Part shown: piece by piece, positions 17,615 to 26,336 of the stretch
Position numbering within the stretch: the first letter of the stretch is position 1
How the letters are laid out: each line of letters starts with the position of its first letter
Source: Pseudomonas tehranensis
Lineage (GTDB): Bacteria > Pseudomonadota > Gammaproteobacteria > Pseudomonadales > Pseudomonadaceae
NCBI RefSeq assembly: GCF_014268615.1
Contig: NZ_JABWQV010000001.1
Span: 1-64,000, forward strand
Reading direction: 5' to 3'
DNA: 64,000 bases
Position numbers and translations under genes: made by a program
The notes under the pieces: model-generated
Told to the model about the DNA's origin: nothing
The model's database searches: none
The model's input: only the letters and a program-made list of their open reading frames with translations

Positions 17615-18373
17615 CTATGGCCCATCGGCGCCTGGCTGGGTCCGCATGTTCTCAGCGATGCGCCGGGTGGTGTCCATGACCATCTCGACCACGGTTTCCT
17701 GGCGCAGCAGCTTGAAGCTTTGCGTGCTGCCCACGGCGGACAGGCTGCCCACCACCTCATCGATATCCGGTTGGATGATGGGCGCCGCGATGCCGGTCAG
17801 GCCCAGGTTGAGTTCATCGTGGGTCAGGCAGTAGCCGTCCTTGCGGATCTTCTTCGTGGCCTTGGCAAACCCTGCCCAGTCATACGGACTGTCGGGGTCA
17901 TTGGCCATGTGCTCTTCGAACAGGCGCTGCAGTCGACGGCCCTTCTGGAAGGCGATCAGTACCTTCGATTGTGCACCGCGAAAAAACGGCAGCGGCTGGC
18001 CACGTCCGAACGCGAATTGGTAGGTATCCGTCGGTTCAGCGATGTAGGTGTTGATGATGCGCCCGTCATAAAAAACGCTCGCAAACACCGCCAGGCCGGT
18101 TTGCGCGGACAGCTCGTGCATCAGCTCGCGCCCGGCGAGCAGGATGGGATCGTACTGACGCATCATCCAGTCCAGCTCGATGACGCGCGGTCCCAGGCCG
18201 TAGCTGCCGGCGTCCACTCGCGTCAGCAGGCCGGCATCGCACAGGTCCTTGACATAGCGGTATACGGTCGCGCGTGACAGTCCCATGCGCTCGGCAGTGG
18301 TGTCGGGATCGATCTTCAACGTCTCTGGGCCGAACAGGTCCAGGACGCTCAGCATTTTACTCAGGCTGCTCAT
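17615..18373 (-). CDS. IclR-family transcriptional regulator
   Basis: The protein has 252 residues. The N-terminal winged helix-turn-helix reads TTAERMGLSRATVYRYVKDL and is followed by a GAF-like effector domain with LAVFASVFYDGRIINTY and the C-terminal GIAAPII segment typical of IclR. TAGGA lies before the ATG. It is divergent from the operon beginning at 18645, with a 271-bp gap that contains a strong palindrome, so it very probably controls that operon. The effector is unknown. Confidence 0.93.
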   Translation of the reverse strand: MSSLSKMLSVLDLFGPETLKIDPDTTAERMGLSRATVYRYVKDLCDAGLLTRVDAGSYGLGPRVIELDWMMRQYDPILLAGRELMHELSAQTGLAVFASVFYDGRIINTYIAEPTDTYQFAFGRGQPLPFFRGAQSKVLIAFQKGRRLQRLFEEHMANDPDSPYDWAGFAKATKKIRKDGYCLTHDELNLGLTGIAAPIIQPDIDEVVGSLSAVGSTQSFKLLRQETVVEMVMDTTRRIAENMRTQPGADGP

Positions 18374-18535
18374 TGGGTTCCTAAAGGGGAAGGCATGCGG
18401 GTGGCCGTTTGGTGAGCACTATAGGTAGGCGCAGCGGCGATGGAAAGCCTGCCTGCCGGATGAGAAACGTGCCGTCACCTTACTCCGCTGCTTGAGAAAT
18501 ACAAGTTGCCTGTCGGTATTTTTAGCCTCAAAAAC

Positions 18536-18567
18536 TACATAAAATCTCATAATAAGAGTTTTATGTA
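18536..18567. promoter_or_regulatory. 32-bp palindrome in the IclR/18645 divergent promoter region
   Basis: TACATAAAA (18536-18544) and TTTTATGTA (18559-18567) are exact inverted copies with further partial symmetry inside (CTC and GAG). The site is in the AT-rich centre of the intergenic region, about 77 bases before the thiamine-diphosphate enzyme start and 163 before the IclR start. TATAAAAAT right after it could be a -10 element for the rightward operon, so a bound regulator could block or recruit polymerase. It is the best candidate operator for the adjacent IclR protein. Confidence 0.6.
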
Positions 18568-18644
18568 TAAAAATAGCTTGTTGTGCGGGCTTTTGTGTGT
18601 GATAAATCTCAACCATTGCAAACGCACGACCGAGAGGGCTGGAA

Positions 18645-20186
18645 ATGAATGGTGCGCAACTGATAGTGAAGGCGGCGGTGGCAAGCGGTATCGAGTACTG
18701 CTTCGCCAATCCCGGAACGACTGAAATCCCTCTGGTGGCAGCCATGGCCAGTGCCCCGGGCCTCAAGCCGGTGCTGTCCTTGTTCGAAGGGGTGTGCACT
18801 GGCGCTGCGGACGGTTATGGGCGCATCGCCGAGAAGCCGGCCATGACCCTGACCCACCTCGGGCCTGGGTTCGCCAATGGCATTGCCAACCTGCACAACG
18901 CGCGCCGCGCCAATACCCCCATCGTCAATGTCATCGGCGACCACGCGTCATGGCACGTCAACTACGATCCGCCACTGGCCAGCGACATCCAGGCCTTGGC
19001 CGGGGCCGTTTCCGGTTGGGTCCGTACCTCGCGTACGGCATCGGGCATCGGCGACGATCTGCAGGACGCCATGCGTGCAGCCTGGCAAGCCAAAGGCCAG
19101 ATCGCCAGCTTGATCCTGCCCATGGACCTGCAAGGCAACCCGGCGGAGCACCCGGGAGTATTTGCGCCTGTGCAGCCGCCGGTTCGCCGGTTTGCCGGTG
19201 ATCGGGTCGAGGCGCTGGCGCAGGCGCTGCGTGACGGCCAGCGCCTGGTCTTCATAGTCGGCGACCAGGGCTTGTCCGTCGCGGGACTGGAAGCGGCGGG
19301 GCGCCTGGCGCAACTTCCCGGCGTGCGGATGTTCGCCGAGACCTTTCCGCGGTTGAGCTACCGCGGCGGTGGTTTGCCGGACCTGGATCGCTTGCCGTAC
19401 TTCCCGGAAGTGGCGATCGAGATTCTCGACCAGTTTGACAAGGTCGTCTGCGCCGGTGTCCCGGAACCCATCAGTTACTTCGGCTATGAAGGCATACCTT
19501 CGCGGCTGGCCGAGCGTGACCGCCTGCTGCTGTTGGCCGAAGTCGGCGACGACGTGGCCGGTGCTTTGACGGCGCTGGCCGATGCCCTCGATGCGCCCGC
19601 CTACCGGCCCACGCCGCAGGGCATCGAGTTGCCGCCCGCCCAGGCGGAGCTGACGCCTCAATCCATCGGCCAACTGCTGGCCGCCGCGCTGCCGGACGAC
19701 TGCATTGTCTCCGTGGAAGGCGGGACTTGCGGCTATCCGTTTTTCACCGCCTCCGCCCATGCCGCGCGGCACCGCGTGCTGACCAATACCGGCGGCGCAA
19801 TTGGCCAGGGTATTCCAGTGGGTTTTGGCGCCGCCCTGGCGGAGCGTGGCAACCGGGTGTTCTGCCTGCAGTCAGACGGCAGCGCCCAGTACACCATCCA
19901 GACCCTGTGGAGCATTGCGCGTGAGCAATTGCCGGTGGTGATTCTGATCGCCGCCAACCATCGCTACGCAATCCTGCAAAACGAGCTGCGCCGTTTCGGC
20001 ATGACCGAACTCGGGCCGCAAGCCCTGAACCTGACCGTGCTGGACCGCCCGCGGATCGACTGGAAGGCCCTGGCCAAAGGTTACGGCGTACCCGCCTGCA
20101 CGGTGCACACCAATGGCGAACTGCAACGGGCCCTGACCAATGCCAGTGCCGACAGTGGTCCTTGCCTGATCGAAATGGCGCTGTGA
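18645..20186 (+). CDS. Thiamine-diphosphate-dependent enzyme, acetolactate synthase / benzoylformate decarboxylase type
   Basis: The protein has 513 residues with the three-domain layout of the family. The N-terminal pyrimidine-binding domain has NPGTTE and the cofactor-activating Glu48 in LFEGVCTGAADGYGR. The C-terminal diphosphate-binding domain has SDGSAQYTIQ (normally GDG) and ends the Mg-binding motif with ANHRYAIL. Such enzymes decarboxylate 2-oxo acids or join 2-oxo acids. It is the first gene of an operon divergent from IclR and is followed 10 bases later by an aldehyde dehydrogenase. That pairing suggests decarboxylation of an aromatic 2-oxo acid to an aldehyde, then oxidation to the acid. 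This is inference. No small acetolactate synthase subunit is present. Confidence 0.85.
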   Translation: MNGAQLIVKAAVASGIEYCFANPGTTEIPLVAAMASAPGLKPVLSLFEGVCTGAADGYGRIAEKPAMTLTHLGPGFANGIANLHNARRANTPIVNVIGDHASWHVNYDPPLASDIQALAGAVSGWVRTSRTASGIGDDLQDAMRAAWQAKGQIASLILPMDLQGNPAEHPGVFAPVQPPVRRFAGDRVEALAQALRDGQRLVFIVGDQGLSVAGLEAAGRLAQLPGVRMFAETFPRLSYRGGGLPDLDRLPYFPEVAIEILDQFDKVVCAGVPEPISYFGYEGIPSRLAERDRLLLLAEVGDDVAGALTALADALDAPAYRPTPQGIELPPAQAELTPQSIGQLLAAALPDDCIVSVEGGTCGYPFFTASAHAARHRVLTNTGGAIGQGIPVGFGAALAERGNRVFCLQSDGSAQYTIQTLWSIAREQLPVVILIAANHRYAILQNELRRFGMTELGPQALNLTVLDRPRIDWKALAKGYGVPACTVHTNGELQRALTNASADSGPCLIEMAL

Positions 20187-20196
20187 AGGAGTCGAT

Positions 20197-21687
20197 ATGA
20201 ACCCGTTCGAAGTATTGCCCGCCGTCCAGGCGTTCCTGTCCCAACCCGGTCGCCTGTTCATTGGCGGCTCATGGCAGGACGCTGCTGGAGGTCGCCGGTT
20301 TGCCGTGGAGAATCCAGCCACCGAAGAAACGCTGACAGAAGTCGCCCAAGCCGATGAGCGTGACGTCGATGCGGCGGTCGCTGCCGCCCGTGCCGCGTTC
20401 AGCGGGGCCTGGGCGCGGCAGTCACCGGCCCAGCGAGGCCTGTTGCTGTTCCGCCTGGCTGACCTGTTGGACCAACACCGCGAGGAACTGGCTCAACTGA
20501 TCACCCTGGAGAACGGCAAGCCCATCGCCGCCGCCCGCGGTGAAGCGGCCAGCGCCGCAAATATCGTGCGCTACTTCGCCGGTTGGCCGACCAAGATCGA
20601 AGGCAGCACGCTGCCGGTTTCGCCCGCCAGCGGGGCGCCGATGCTCAACTACACCCTGCGCGAGCCGGTGGGGGTCTGTGCGTTGATCGTGCCGTGGAAT
20701 TTTCCGCTCAACATGTGCGTCTGGAAGCTCGGTCCGGCGCTGGCAACCGGTTGTGTGGCGGTGCTCAAACCGGCCGAGCAGACGCCGTTGGTGGCGATCC
20801 GGCTGGTGCAGTTGATCGAAGCGGCGGGCTTCGAGCCGGGGGTGGTCAACCTGATCACCGGGCTCGGTGCCGAGACCGGTGCACCGCTGGCGAAGCACCC
20901 TGGCGTGGACAAGATCGCCTTTACCGGCTCGACTCAGGTCGGTCGACTGATCGCCCAGGCCGCCACCAGCAACATGAAGAAGGTGTCGCTGGAATTGGGC
21001 GGCAAGTCACCGAACATCATCTTGCCGGACGCTGACATCGTGCGGGCTGCCAAAGGGGCCGCCGATGGCATTTTCTACAACCAGGGGCAGGTCTGCACCG
21101 CCGCGTCGAGGTTATACGTGCATGCCAGCGTACTCGACCAGGTGCTCGAAGAGCTCCAGCGTCACGCCGCCGCCCATGTCCTCGGGCCCGGGTTGGATCC
21201 GGCCAGCAGCATGGGCCCGCTGGTCTCCGCGCGCCAACTGAGCACGGTCAAAGGCTACCTGCAACGCGGGCAGCAAGAGGGCGCCGAACTGGTCTGCGGC
21301 GGAGGGCGACCCGAGCACCTGGAGCGCGGTCACTTCATTGAGCCCAGCGTATTCCTCGACCGCTTCGAAGGGGCCTGCGTCGCCCGCGAAGAAATTTTCG
21401 GTCCAGTGCTGACCGTCATGAGCTGGACCGAGATCGACGACCTGGTGCTGCGCGCCAACGATTCGCCCTATGGCCTGGCGGCGGGCCTGTGGACCCGCGA
21501 CCTCAGCTCGGCCCACCGGGTGGCGGCGCAACTCAAGGCCGGCTCGGTCTGGATCAACTGTTGGAATGTCGTCGATCCGGCTTCGCCGTTCGGTGGCTAC
21601 AAGCAATCCGGCTGGGGCCGGGAAATGGGTAAGAACGTGATCGATGCCTACACCGAGACCAAGAGTGTCTTCGTCGATCTCGCCTGA
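20197..21687 (+). CDS. Aldehyde dehydrogenase, phenylacetaldehyde-dehydrogenase type
   Basis: The protein has 496 residues. It has PWNFPLNM, the general-base Glu in SLELGGKSPNI, the catalytic Cys in NQGQVCTAASRL and a C-terminal FGGYKQSGWGREMG. It resembles the FeaB/StyD group by eye. GAAGGAG precedes the ATG, 10 bases after the previous stop, so it is cotranscribed with the thiamine-diphosphate enzyme. It probably oxidises the aldehyde released by that enzyme. The exact aldehyde is unknown. Confidence 0.9.
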   Translation: MNPFEVLPAVQAFLSQPGRLFIGGSWQDAAGGRRFAVENPATEETLTEVAQADERDVDAAVAAARAAFSGAWARQSPAQRGLLLFRLADLLDQHREELAQLITLENGKPIAAARGEAASAANIVRYFAGWPTKIEGSTLPVSPASGAPMLNYTLREPVGVCALIVPWNFPLNMCVWKLGPALATGCVAVLKPAEQTPLVAIRLVQLIEAAGFEPGVVNLITGLGAETGAPLAKHPGVDKIAFTGSTQVGRLIAQAATSNMKKVSLELGGKSPNIILPDADIVRAAKGAADGIFYNQGQVCTAASRLYVHASVLDQVLEELQRHAAAHVLGPGLDPASSMGPLVSARQLSTVKGYLQRGQQEGAELVCGGGRPEHLERGHFIEPSVFLDRFEGACVAREEIFGPVLTVMSWTEIDDLVLRANDSPYGLAAGLWTRDLSSAHRVAAQLKAGSVWINCWNVVDPASPFGGYKQSGWGREMGKNVIDAYTETKSVFVDLA

Positions 21688-21713
21688 ACCGAATCATTAC
21701 AAGAGGAATCGCT

Positions 21714-22508
21714 ATGGATCTGGAATTGAAAGGTCGTGTGGCCATCGTCACCGGCGGCGGCATGGGTATCGGTAAGGAAGTCGCACGCTTTCTCTCCGAA
21801 GAGGGCTGCAAGGTGGTGATCTGCGCGCGCCGCATGGAGTATCTCCAGCAGGCCGCCGAGGAGATCACGGCCCAGACCGGCAACGAAGTGCTGCCCTTGT
21901 TTTGCGACACCAACCAGATGTCGGCCGTATCGGACATGGTGGAAGCGGCACACAAGCACTTCGGTCGCATCGACATCCTGGTCAACGGTGCGGCGGCGCC
22001 ATCGGGCGTCGTGCGCAACGACATCGAGCATGCCGGCGACGATGAACTGCTGTCGGACCTCAACACCAAGGTCATTGGCTATTTCCGTTGCGCCAAGGCC
22101 GTGACCCCGCACATGAAGGCCGGCGGCTTTGGTCGCATCATCAACATCGGAGGTCTCACCGGCCGCGGCAGCAAGGTCCTGTCGGGGATGCGCAACCTGG
22201 CCATCGCCCACATGACCAAGACCCTTTCCGACCAGTTGGGCCCAGCCGGCATCACCGTCAACCTGATCCACCCCGGCGTGGTGGACACCCCCCATATCCA
22301 GGAGTTGTACGAGCGCGAAGGGATCAAGCAGGGCAAGACCCCGGAACAGGTCGAGCAAGGCTACATCGATGCCACGCCGATCCGCCGCACCTTGGCACCC
22401 ATCGAGATGGGCTGGCTGATCGGCTTCCTGGCGTCACCCAAGGCCGGGGCCGTGACAGGTGAGTCCATCGGCATCGACGGTGGTTTGACCCGTGGCATCT
22501 TCATTTGA
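21714..22508 (+). CDS. SDR-family protein lacking the catalytic YxxxK motif
   Basis: The protein has 264 residues with a Rossmann fold. TGGGMGIG cofactor motif is near residue 14, NGAA lies in the central strand and SIGIDGGLTRG is at the C-terminus. Where classical short-chain dehydrogenases have Ser, Tyr and Lys, this protein reads INIGGLTG and then SGMRNLAIAHMTK, so all three catalytic residues seem replaced (Gly, Ser, Asn). It may bind NAD(P) but use another mechanism, act as a hydratase or isomerase, or be non-catalytic. It sits in the 18645 operon with short spacing and a GAGGAA site. Confidence 0.85.
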   Translation: MDLELKGRVAIVTGGGMGIGKEVARFLSEEGCKVVICARRMEYLQQAAEEITAQTGNEVLPLFCDTNQMSAVSDMVEAAHKHFGRIDILVNGAAAPSGVVRNDIEHAGDDELLSDLNTKVIGYFRCAKAVTPHMKAGGFGRIINIGGLTGRGSKVLSGMRNLAIAHMTKTLSDQLGPAGITVNLIHPGVVDTPHIQELYEREGIKQGKTPEQVEQGYIDATPIRRTLAPIEMGWLIGFLASPKAGAVTGESIGIDGGLTRGIFI

Positions 22509-22520
22509 GGAGCATCAGCG

Positions 22521-23561
22521 ATGAGTAACGGAACCCTTTTGGTCGCCACGGTGGGCCAGGCCGTCATCCGCAGCGCCGACGATGGCCGGACCTGGCATCG
22601 CCTTGGCTTGGGCCAGGACCTGGAATTCGATGCGATCACGCGGTCCTTGAGTGTCCACCCGGGCACCCCCGAAGTGATTTATGCCGGTACCGACGTAGGC
22701 TTGTGCGTCAGCCACGACACTGGCGGTCGTTGGGAACGGGTCGATTCACCGTTCAATGGCCAGACCGTCTGGAAAGTCGCGGTCGACCCGCAGGATGCCC
22801 AGCGTATTTTTGTCGGCACCGGGGCACCTTCGCGCGCTGTGTTGTGGCGGACCCTGGACGGTGGCCAGCACTGGGACCGCGCGCCGGTGGAAATCCCGGA
22901 ATTCTGTGACGGCGTCAGCCGTCCCCGTCTATTGGCCTTCGCCTACGATCCAACGGACCGCAACCAGTTATGGTTTGGCCTGGAGGAGGGCGGGTTGTTT
23001 CATTCGCGCGACGGCGGCGACAGTTGGACACGGGTCGATGACCGGCTGCTGTGGGATTACAACTCCGACATCCACAACATCCTGGTACTGCCCAACCATG
23101 GCCAGAAGGTCATCGTGGTGGTCTGCGTCAACGCCGTCTACCGCAGCCTGGATGAAGGGCTGACATGGACCGGCATCATTGCCCGCGAAGCATTCGGCCT
23201 TTACTACGTGCGTGCCATGAACGCGCCGCTGGATACGCAAAGCAGCCTGTACTTGAGCATTTCCGACGGCACGCCCGGTACCACCAGCAAGGTCCTCGTT
23301 TCCCATGATGCCGCGCTCAGTTGGGAAGTGTTGCCTCTTGCGCAACAGCCCAACTCCTGTATCTGGGCCATCGCCTTCAACCCGGCCAATCCTCGGCAAA
23401 TCGTCGCCGGCACCAAGTACGGCCATCTGTTCACCTCGGAAAACGGCGGGGACGGGTGGCAAAAACAGTGGCGCGAGTTCAGCGAGATCGCGGATGTGCT
23501 CTGGACCCCCGCAGTGGCGCAGATCAAGGCCGGACACCAATCCATCGTCAAGAAGAACTGA
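22521..23561 (+). CDS. Asp-box (BNR) repeat beta-propeller protein, function unknown
   Basis: The protein has 346 residues and about seven Asp-box motifs of the form S-x-D-x-G-x-x-W: SADDGRTW, SHDTGGRW, TLDGGQHW, SRDGGDSW, SLDEGLTW, SHDAALSW and SENGGDGW. They are spaced about 45-50 residues apart, as in sialidase, sortilin or HCF136-type propellers. There is no signal peptide, so it should be cytoplasmic. GAGGAG precedes the ATG, 12 bases after the SDR. A propeller inside a catabolic operon could be a lactonase-like enzyme, an assembly factor or a binding protein. I cannot assign a reaction. Confidence 0.8.
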   Translation: MSNGTLLVATVGQAVIRSADDGRTWHRLGLGQDLEFDAITRSLSVHPGTPEVIYAGTDVGLCVSHDTGGRWERVDSPFNGQTVWKVAVDPQDAQRIFVGTGAPSRAVLWRTLDGGQHWDRAPVEIPEFCDGVSRPRLLAFAYDPTDRNQLWFGLEEGGLFHSRDGGDSWTRVDDRLLWDYNSDIHNILVLPNHGQKVIVVVCVNAVYRSLDEGLTWTGIIAREAFGLYYVRAMNAPLDTQSSLYLSISDGTPGTTSKVLVSHDAALSWEVLPLAQQPNSCIWAIAFNPANPRQIVAGTKYGHLFTSENGGDGWQKQWREFSEIADVLWTPAVAQIKAGHQSIVKKN

Positions 23562-23572
23562 GGTATGGCGCG

Positions 23573-24022
23573 ATGAAAGTCGAAGTCCTTCGTACTCATT
23601 TATCGCTATGGGTCAGTGACCCCGAAGTGTCGGCACGCTGGTACGCCGACATCCTCGGCATGCATGAAAGTGCACGAGGCGACAGTTGGATCATGATGGC
23701 GTTTGGTGCCAAGCATCACGACATCGCATTGATCCGTGCAGAGCCGGGTGCCCATCAGGGCGGGCTGGGCTTGCAGCATTACGGGCTGGAGATCGCCGGT
23801 GACATGACCACCCTGCGCCAGCTCTACGGCATGTTGCTGCGCAAGGGCGTGGAGGTGGTGAAGATCACCGACCACGAAATCGGCAACGGCGTTTATTTCC
23901 ACGATCCCGATGGCAATCGCATGGAGTTCTTCCTCGAGACCGAACATGACGATGCCCGGGGCAAGGCACGGTTCAGGGCCGCTGGCGCCCCGAGCAGGAA
24001 TTTCGATCTGGACCCACTTTGA
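23573..24022 (+). CDS. VOC-superfamily (glyoxalase / extradiol dioxygenase fold) protein
   Basis: The protein has 149 residues and a single vicinal-oxygen-chelate module pair: THLSLWVSDPEVSARWYADILGM, then HYGLEI, then YFHDPDGNRMEFF. Candidate metal ligands are the His in RTHLSL, the His in LQHYGLE and the Glu in RMEFF, the 2-His-1-carboxylate pattern of extradiol dioxygenases. It starts 11 bases after the propeller gene. Downstream genes for a flavin hydroxylase and a hydratase make a meta-cleavage role plausible, but isomerase or lyase activity is equally possible for this fold. Confidence 0.85.
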   Translation: MKVEVLRTHLSLWVSDPEVSARWYADILGMHESARGDSWIMMAFGAKHHDIALIRAEPGAHQGGLGLQHYGLEIAGDMTTLRQLYGMLLRKGVEVVKITDHEIGNGVYFHDPDGNRMEFFLETEHDDARGKARFRAAGAPSRNFDLDPL

Positions 24023-24038
24023 ACATGAGGCAAGTCTG

Positions 24039-24641
24039 ATGAAAACCGCGAATTTCGCTACTTATCACATCCGTAAATGGTACAGCTTCATCGAAGAGAC
24101 ACTGGCCAACGAAAGCGGTCAGTTGGCCGATGGCGAGCCGTTGTTCAAATATGCGATCGCGGCCGTGATCGCCAACCCTTATGCAAGCCGCTATAGCGAG
24201 ACGCTGTCGGAACTGATCGAGCCATCACCGCTGCTGGGCGAGGAGTTCGGTCGGCGTATCCAGGCACTGGCCGGCTCGCGGGAGATTGTCAGTTACGGCA
24301 AGGCATGCCTGGTGGGCAGCCTGGGTGAGTACGAGCACGGCAATGCGTTTCTGACCAACCCGGCTGCCGATCCGGTTCGAGTGGCGCTGGGCGGCGGCAA
24401 GTCCTGGGTGCCTTCCACCGGTAAGCGCGGCGGTCCTGGCACGACCATAGACGTGCCGCTGGCACACAAGGATGCGCTCTATGTGCGTTCTCACTACGAC
24501 AGTATTTCCCTGACGCTGGGGGACGGCCCGTCACCCGATGAAGTCGTGGTGATCTGGGCCTTCGCCACGCGTGGTCGCCTGCATGCACGACTGGGTGGCC
24601 TGCAGGCGGCGGACGTCAAGGGCGTCGATGGCTTGCATTGA
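24039..24641 (+). CDS. Amino acid synthesis (DUF1185, AA_synth) family protein
   Basis: The protein has 200 residues. I recognise it as the AA_synth/DUF1185 family from GKACLVGSLGEYEHGNAFL and the GGGKSWVPSTGKRGGPG stretch. The family has no firmly established reaction that I know of. I placed the start at 24039 after GAGGCAAG. The frame extends upstream across the preceding gene. It is 16 bases after the VOC gene and is probably in the same operon. It may be a ring-fission-product isomerase or hydrolase, but nothing in the sequence proves this. Confidence 0.75.
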   Translation: MKTANFATYHIRKWYSFIEETLANESGQLADGEPLFKYAIAAVIANPYASRYSETLSELIEPSPLLGEEFGRRIQALAGSREIVSYGKACLVGSLGEYEHGNAFLTNPAADPVRVALGGGKSWVPSTGKRGGPGTTIDVPLAHKDALYVRSHYDSISLTLGDGPSPDEVVVIWAFATRGRLHARLGGLQAADVKGVDGLH

Positions 24642-24728
24642 CTCCAAGGGTTAGGCTGCAGGCAAAGCCCACAGGGCATGACTGACTCAGCCCACGCTTA
24701 AACCAAAACAAGAAAGCGGTGAACAGTG

Positions 24729-26336
24729 ATGAAGCAGGAGAAGACCCAGGTTGTCATCGTCGGCGGCGGCCCCAACGGGATCACCGCCGCGCACTATATG
24801 GGCATGTACGGTATCGACTGCGTGGTCCTCGAGCTTGCCGACTGCATACTGCCTTACCCGCGCGCGGTGGGCATGGATGACGAGGCGCTGCGAGTGTTGC
24901 AGGGCATTGGCATCGCCGAGCTGGCGGCCAGGGACATGATTTGCGACGTGCCGCTGCGCTACTACAACTCGCGTGGCGTGTGCTTCGCCGAGGTCAAGCC
25001 GAGCACTGCGCATTACGGCTGGCCGATGCGCAATATCTTCATGCAGCAACTGCTCGAAGGCACGTTGCGCGAGCAACTGGGGCAGCACCCCAGCGTACAA
25101 CTGCGTCAAGGCCATGAAATGCTCGAGCTGGAGCAGGACGCCCAAGGGGTGACGTTGCAGGTGCGCGATGCCCAGGGCACCCTCTACCAGTTGCAGGCCG
25201 AGTATGTGATCGGCGCCGATGGCGGGCGCTCGACCGTGCGCAAAAAACTCGGCATCGAGTTGCTGGGGCTGACCCATCCGCGCAAATGGGTGGTGGTCGA
25301 TACGGCCAATGACACCCTGGACGCACCCTACACCGCACTGCATGCCGATCCGCAACGGCCTTTCGTGTGTATCTATCTGCCTTACCAGCAGCGCCGCTGG
25401 GAGTTCATGCTCCTGGAGGGAGAGGATGAGGCGAAGATGTGCGAGGAGGGCACTATTCGCAAGCTGATCCGTGGGCACATCGGCGATGCGGTCGATCAGT
25501 TGAACATCATCCGTATCCGCGCCTACACCCATCATTCCCGGGTCGCGGCGCGTTTCGTCGAAGGGCGCGTGGTGTTGGTGGGCGATGCGGCGCATATTTC
25601 CCCGCCCTGGGCCGGGCAGGGTCTCAACTCCGGCTTGCGCGACGTGGCCAACGTGGCCTGGAAGCTGGCAGCGATCATTCAGGACCGTGCGTCAGCCTCG
25701 ATTCTTGAAAGCTACGACCAGGAGCGGCGCGGTCACGCCACCGAACTGGTGGCCCTGGCCGACAACATGGGCGCGGTGCTGGGGCTGACCAACCCTTTGA
25801 TGGCCGGCGTGCGCGATTGGTTGTTCCAGGCCGTCAACAGCGTCGACAACCTGCGCTCTCATTTGTTGGAGTTCAAGTTCAAGCCCAAGGCGACCATCAC
25901 CAAAGGGCTCGTGTATCACGAGCGTGCCGAGTTGCGCGAGGACGACCTGGTCGGGCAGTTGTTCGTCCAGCCCTACGTCGAGGATGCCCAGGGGCAGCGT
26001 CAACGGCTGGACAGCGTTATGGGATCGTCCTACGCGATATTGGGGTATCGGGTGAATCCGCGCGAACAGGTGAGCGAAGAGATGGCTGACTATTGGGCAC
26101 GCTGGGAAGCGCGCTTCATCCAGGTCAATCGCTCGCGCAGCGGCGTTGGACGCAACCAGCCGTTGACGGCTGTCGACGCCATCAGCGTGGAGGATGTCGA
26201 TAACCGATTGGGCGAATGGTTCTCCCGGGTGCGTGACTGCATCGTGGTGGTGCGTCCGGATCGGTTTGTCGCGGCCATTACCACACCGGAACGGCTCGAT
26301 GGGGTATTGCGCAAGCTGGCGGGGCAACTGTCGTGA
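24729..26336 (+). CDS. FAD-dependent aromatic hydroxylase (MhpA / PheA type)
   Basis: The protein has 535 residues. The N-terminal dinucleotide motif is VVIVGGGPNGITAA, the DG motif is GADGGRSTVRK and the second FAD motif is VVLVGDAAHISPPWAGQGLNSGLRD. A C-terminal thioredoxin-like domain is expected for this length. Family members hydroxylate phenolic rings using NAD(P)H and O2, for example 3-(3-hydroxyphenyl)propionate. It lies 87 bases after the DUF1185 gene and overlaps the next gene by 4 bases. It would introduce the second hydroxyl before ring cleavage. The substrate is unknown. Confidence 0.9.
   Translation: MKQEKTQVVIVGGGPNGITAAHYMGMYGIDCVVLELADCILPYPRAVGMDDEALRVLQGIGIAELAARDMICDVPLRYYNSRGVCFAEVKPSTAHYGWPMRNIFMQQLLEGTLREQLGQHPSVQLRQGHEMLELEQDAQGVTLQVRDAQGTLYQLQAEYVIGADGGRSTVRKKLGIELLGLTHPRKWVVVDTANDTLDAPYTALHADPQRPFVCIYLPYQQRRWEFMLLEGEDEAKMCEEGTIRKLIRGHIGDAVDQLNIIRIRAYTHHSRVAARFVEGRVVLVGDAAHISPPWAGQGLNSGLRDVANVAWKLAAIIQDRASASILESYDQERRGHATELVALADNMGAVLGLTNPLMAGVRDWLFQAVNSVDNLRSHLLEFKFKPKATITKGLVYHERAELREDDLVGQLFVQPYVEDAQGQRQRLDSVMGSSYAILGYRVNPREQVSEEMADYWARWEARFIQVNRSRSGVGRNQPLTAVDAISVEDVDNRLGEWFSRVRDCIVVVRPDRFVAAITTPERLDGVLRKLAGQLS

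Noticed and set aside
18645-20186. Naming the thiamine-diphosphate enzyme as acetolactate synthase (ilvB/ilvG)
   Set aside because: There is no small subunit gene, no branched-chain synthesis neighbours, and the protein is shorter than IlvB. Its catabolic context favours another 2-oxo acid reaction.
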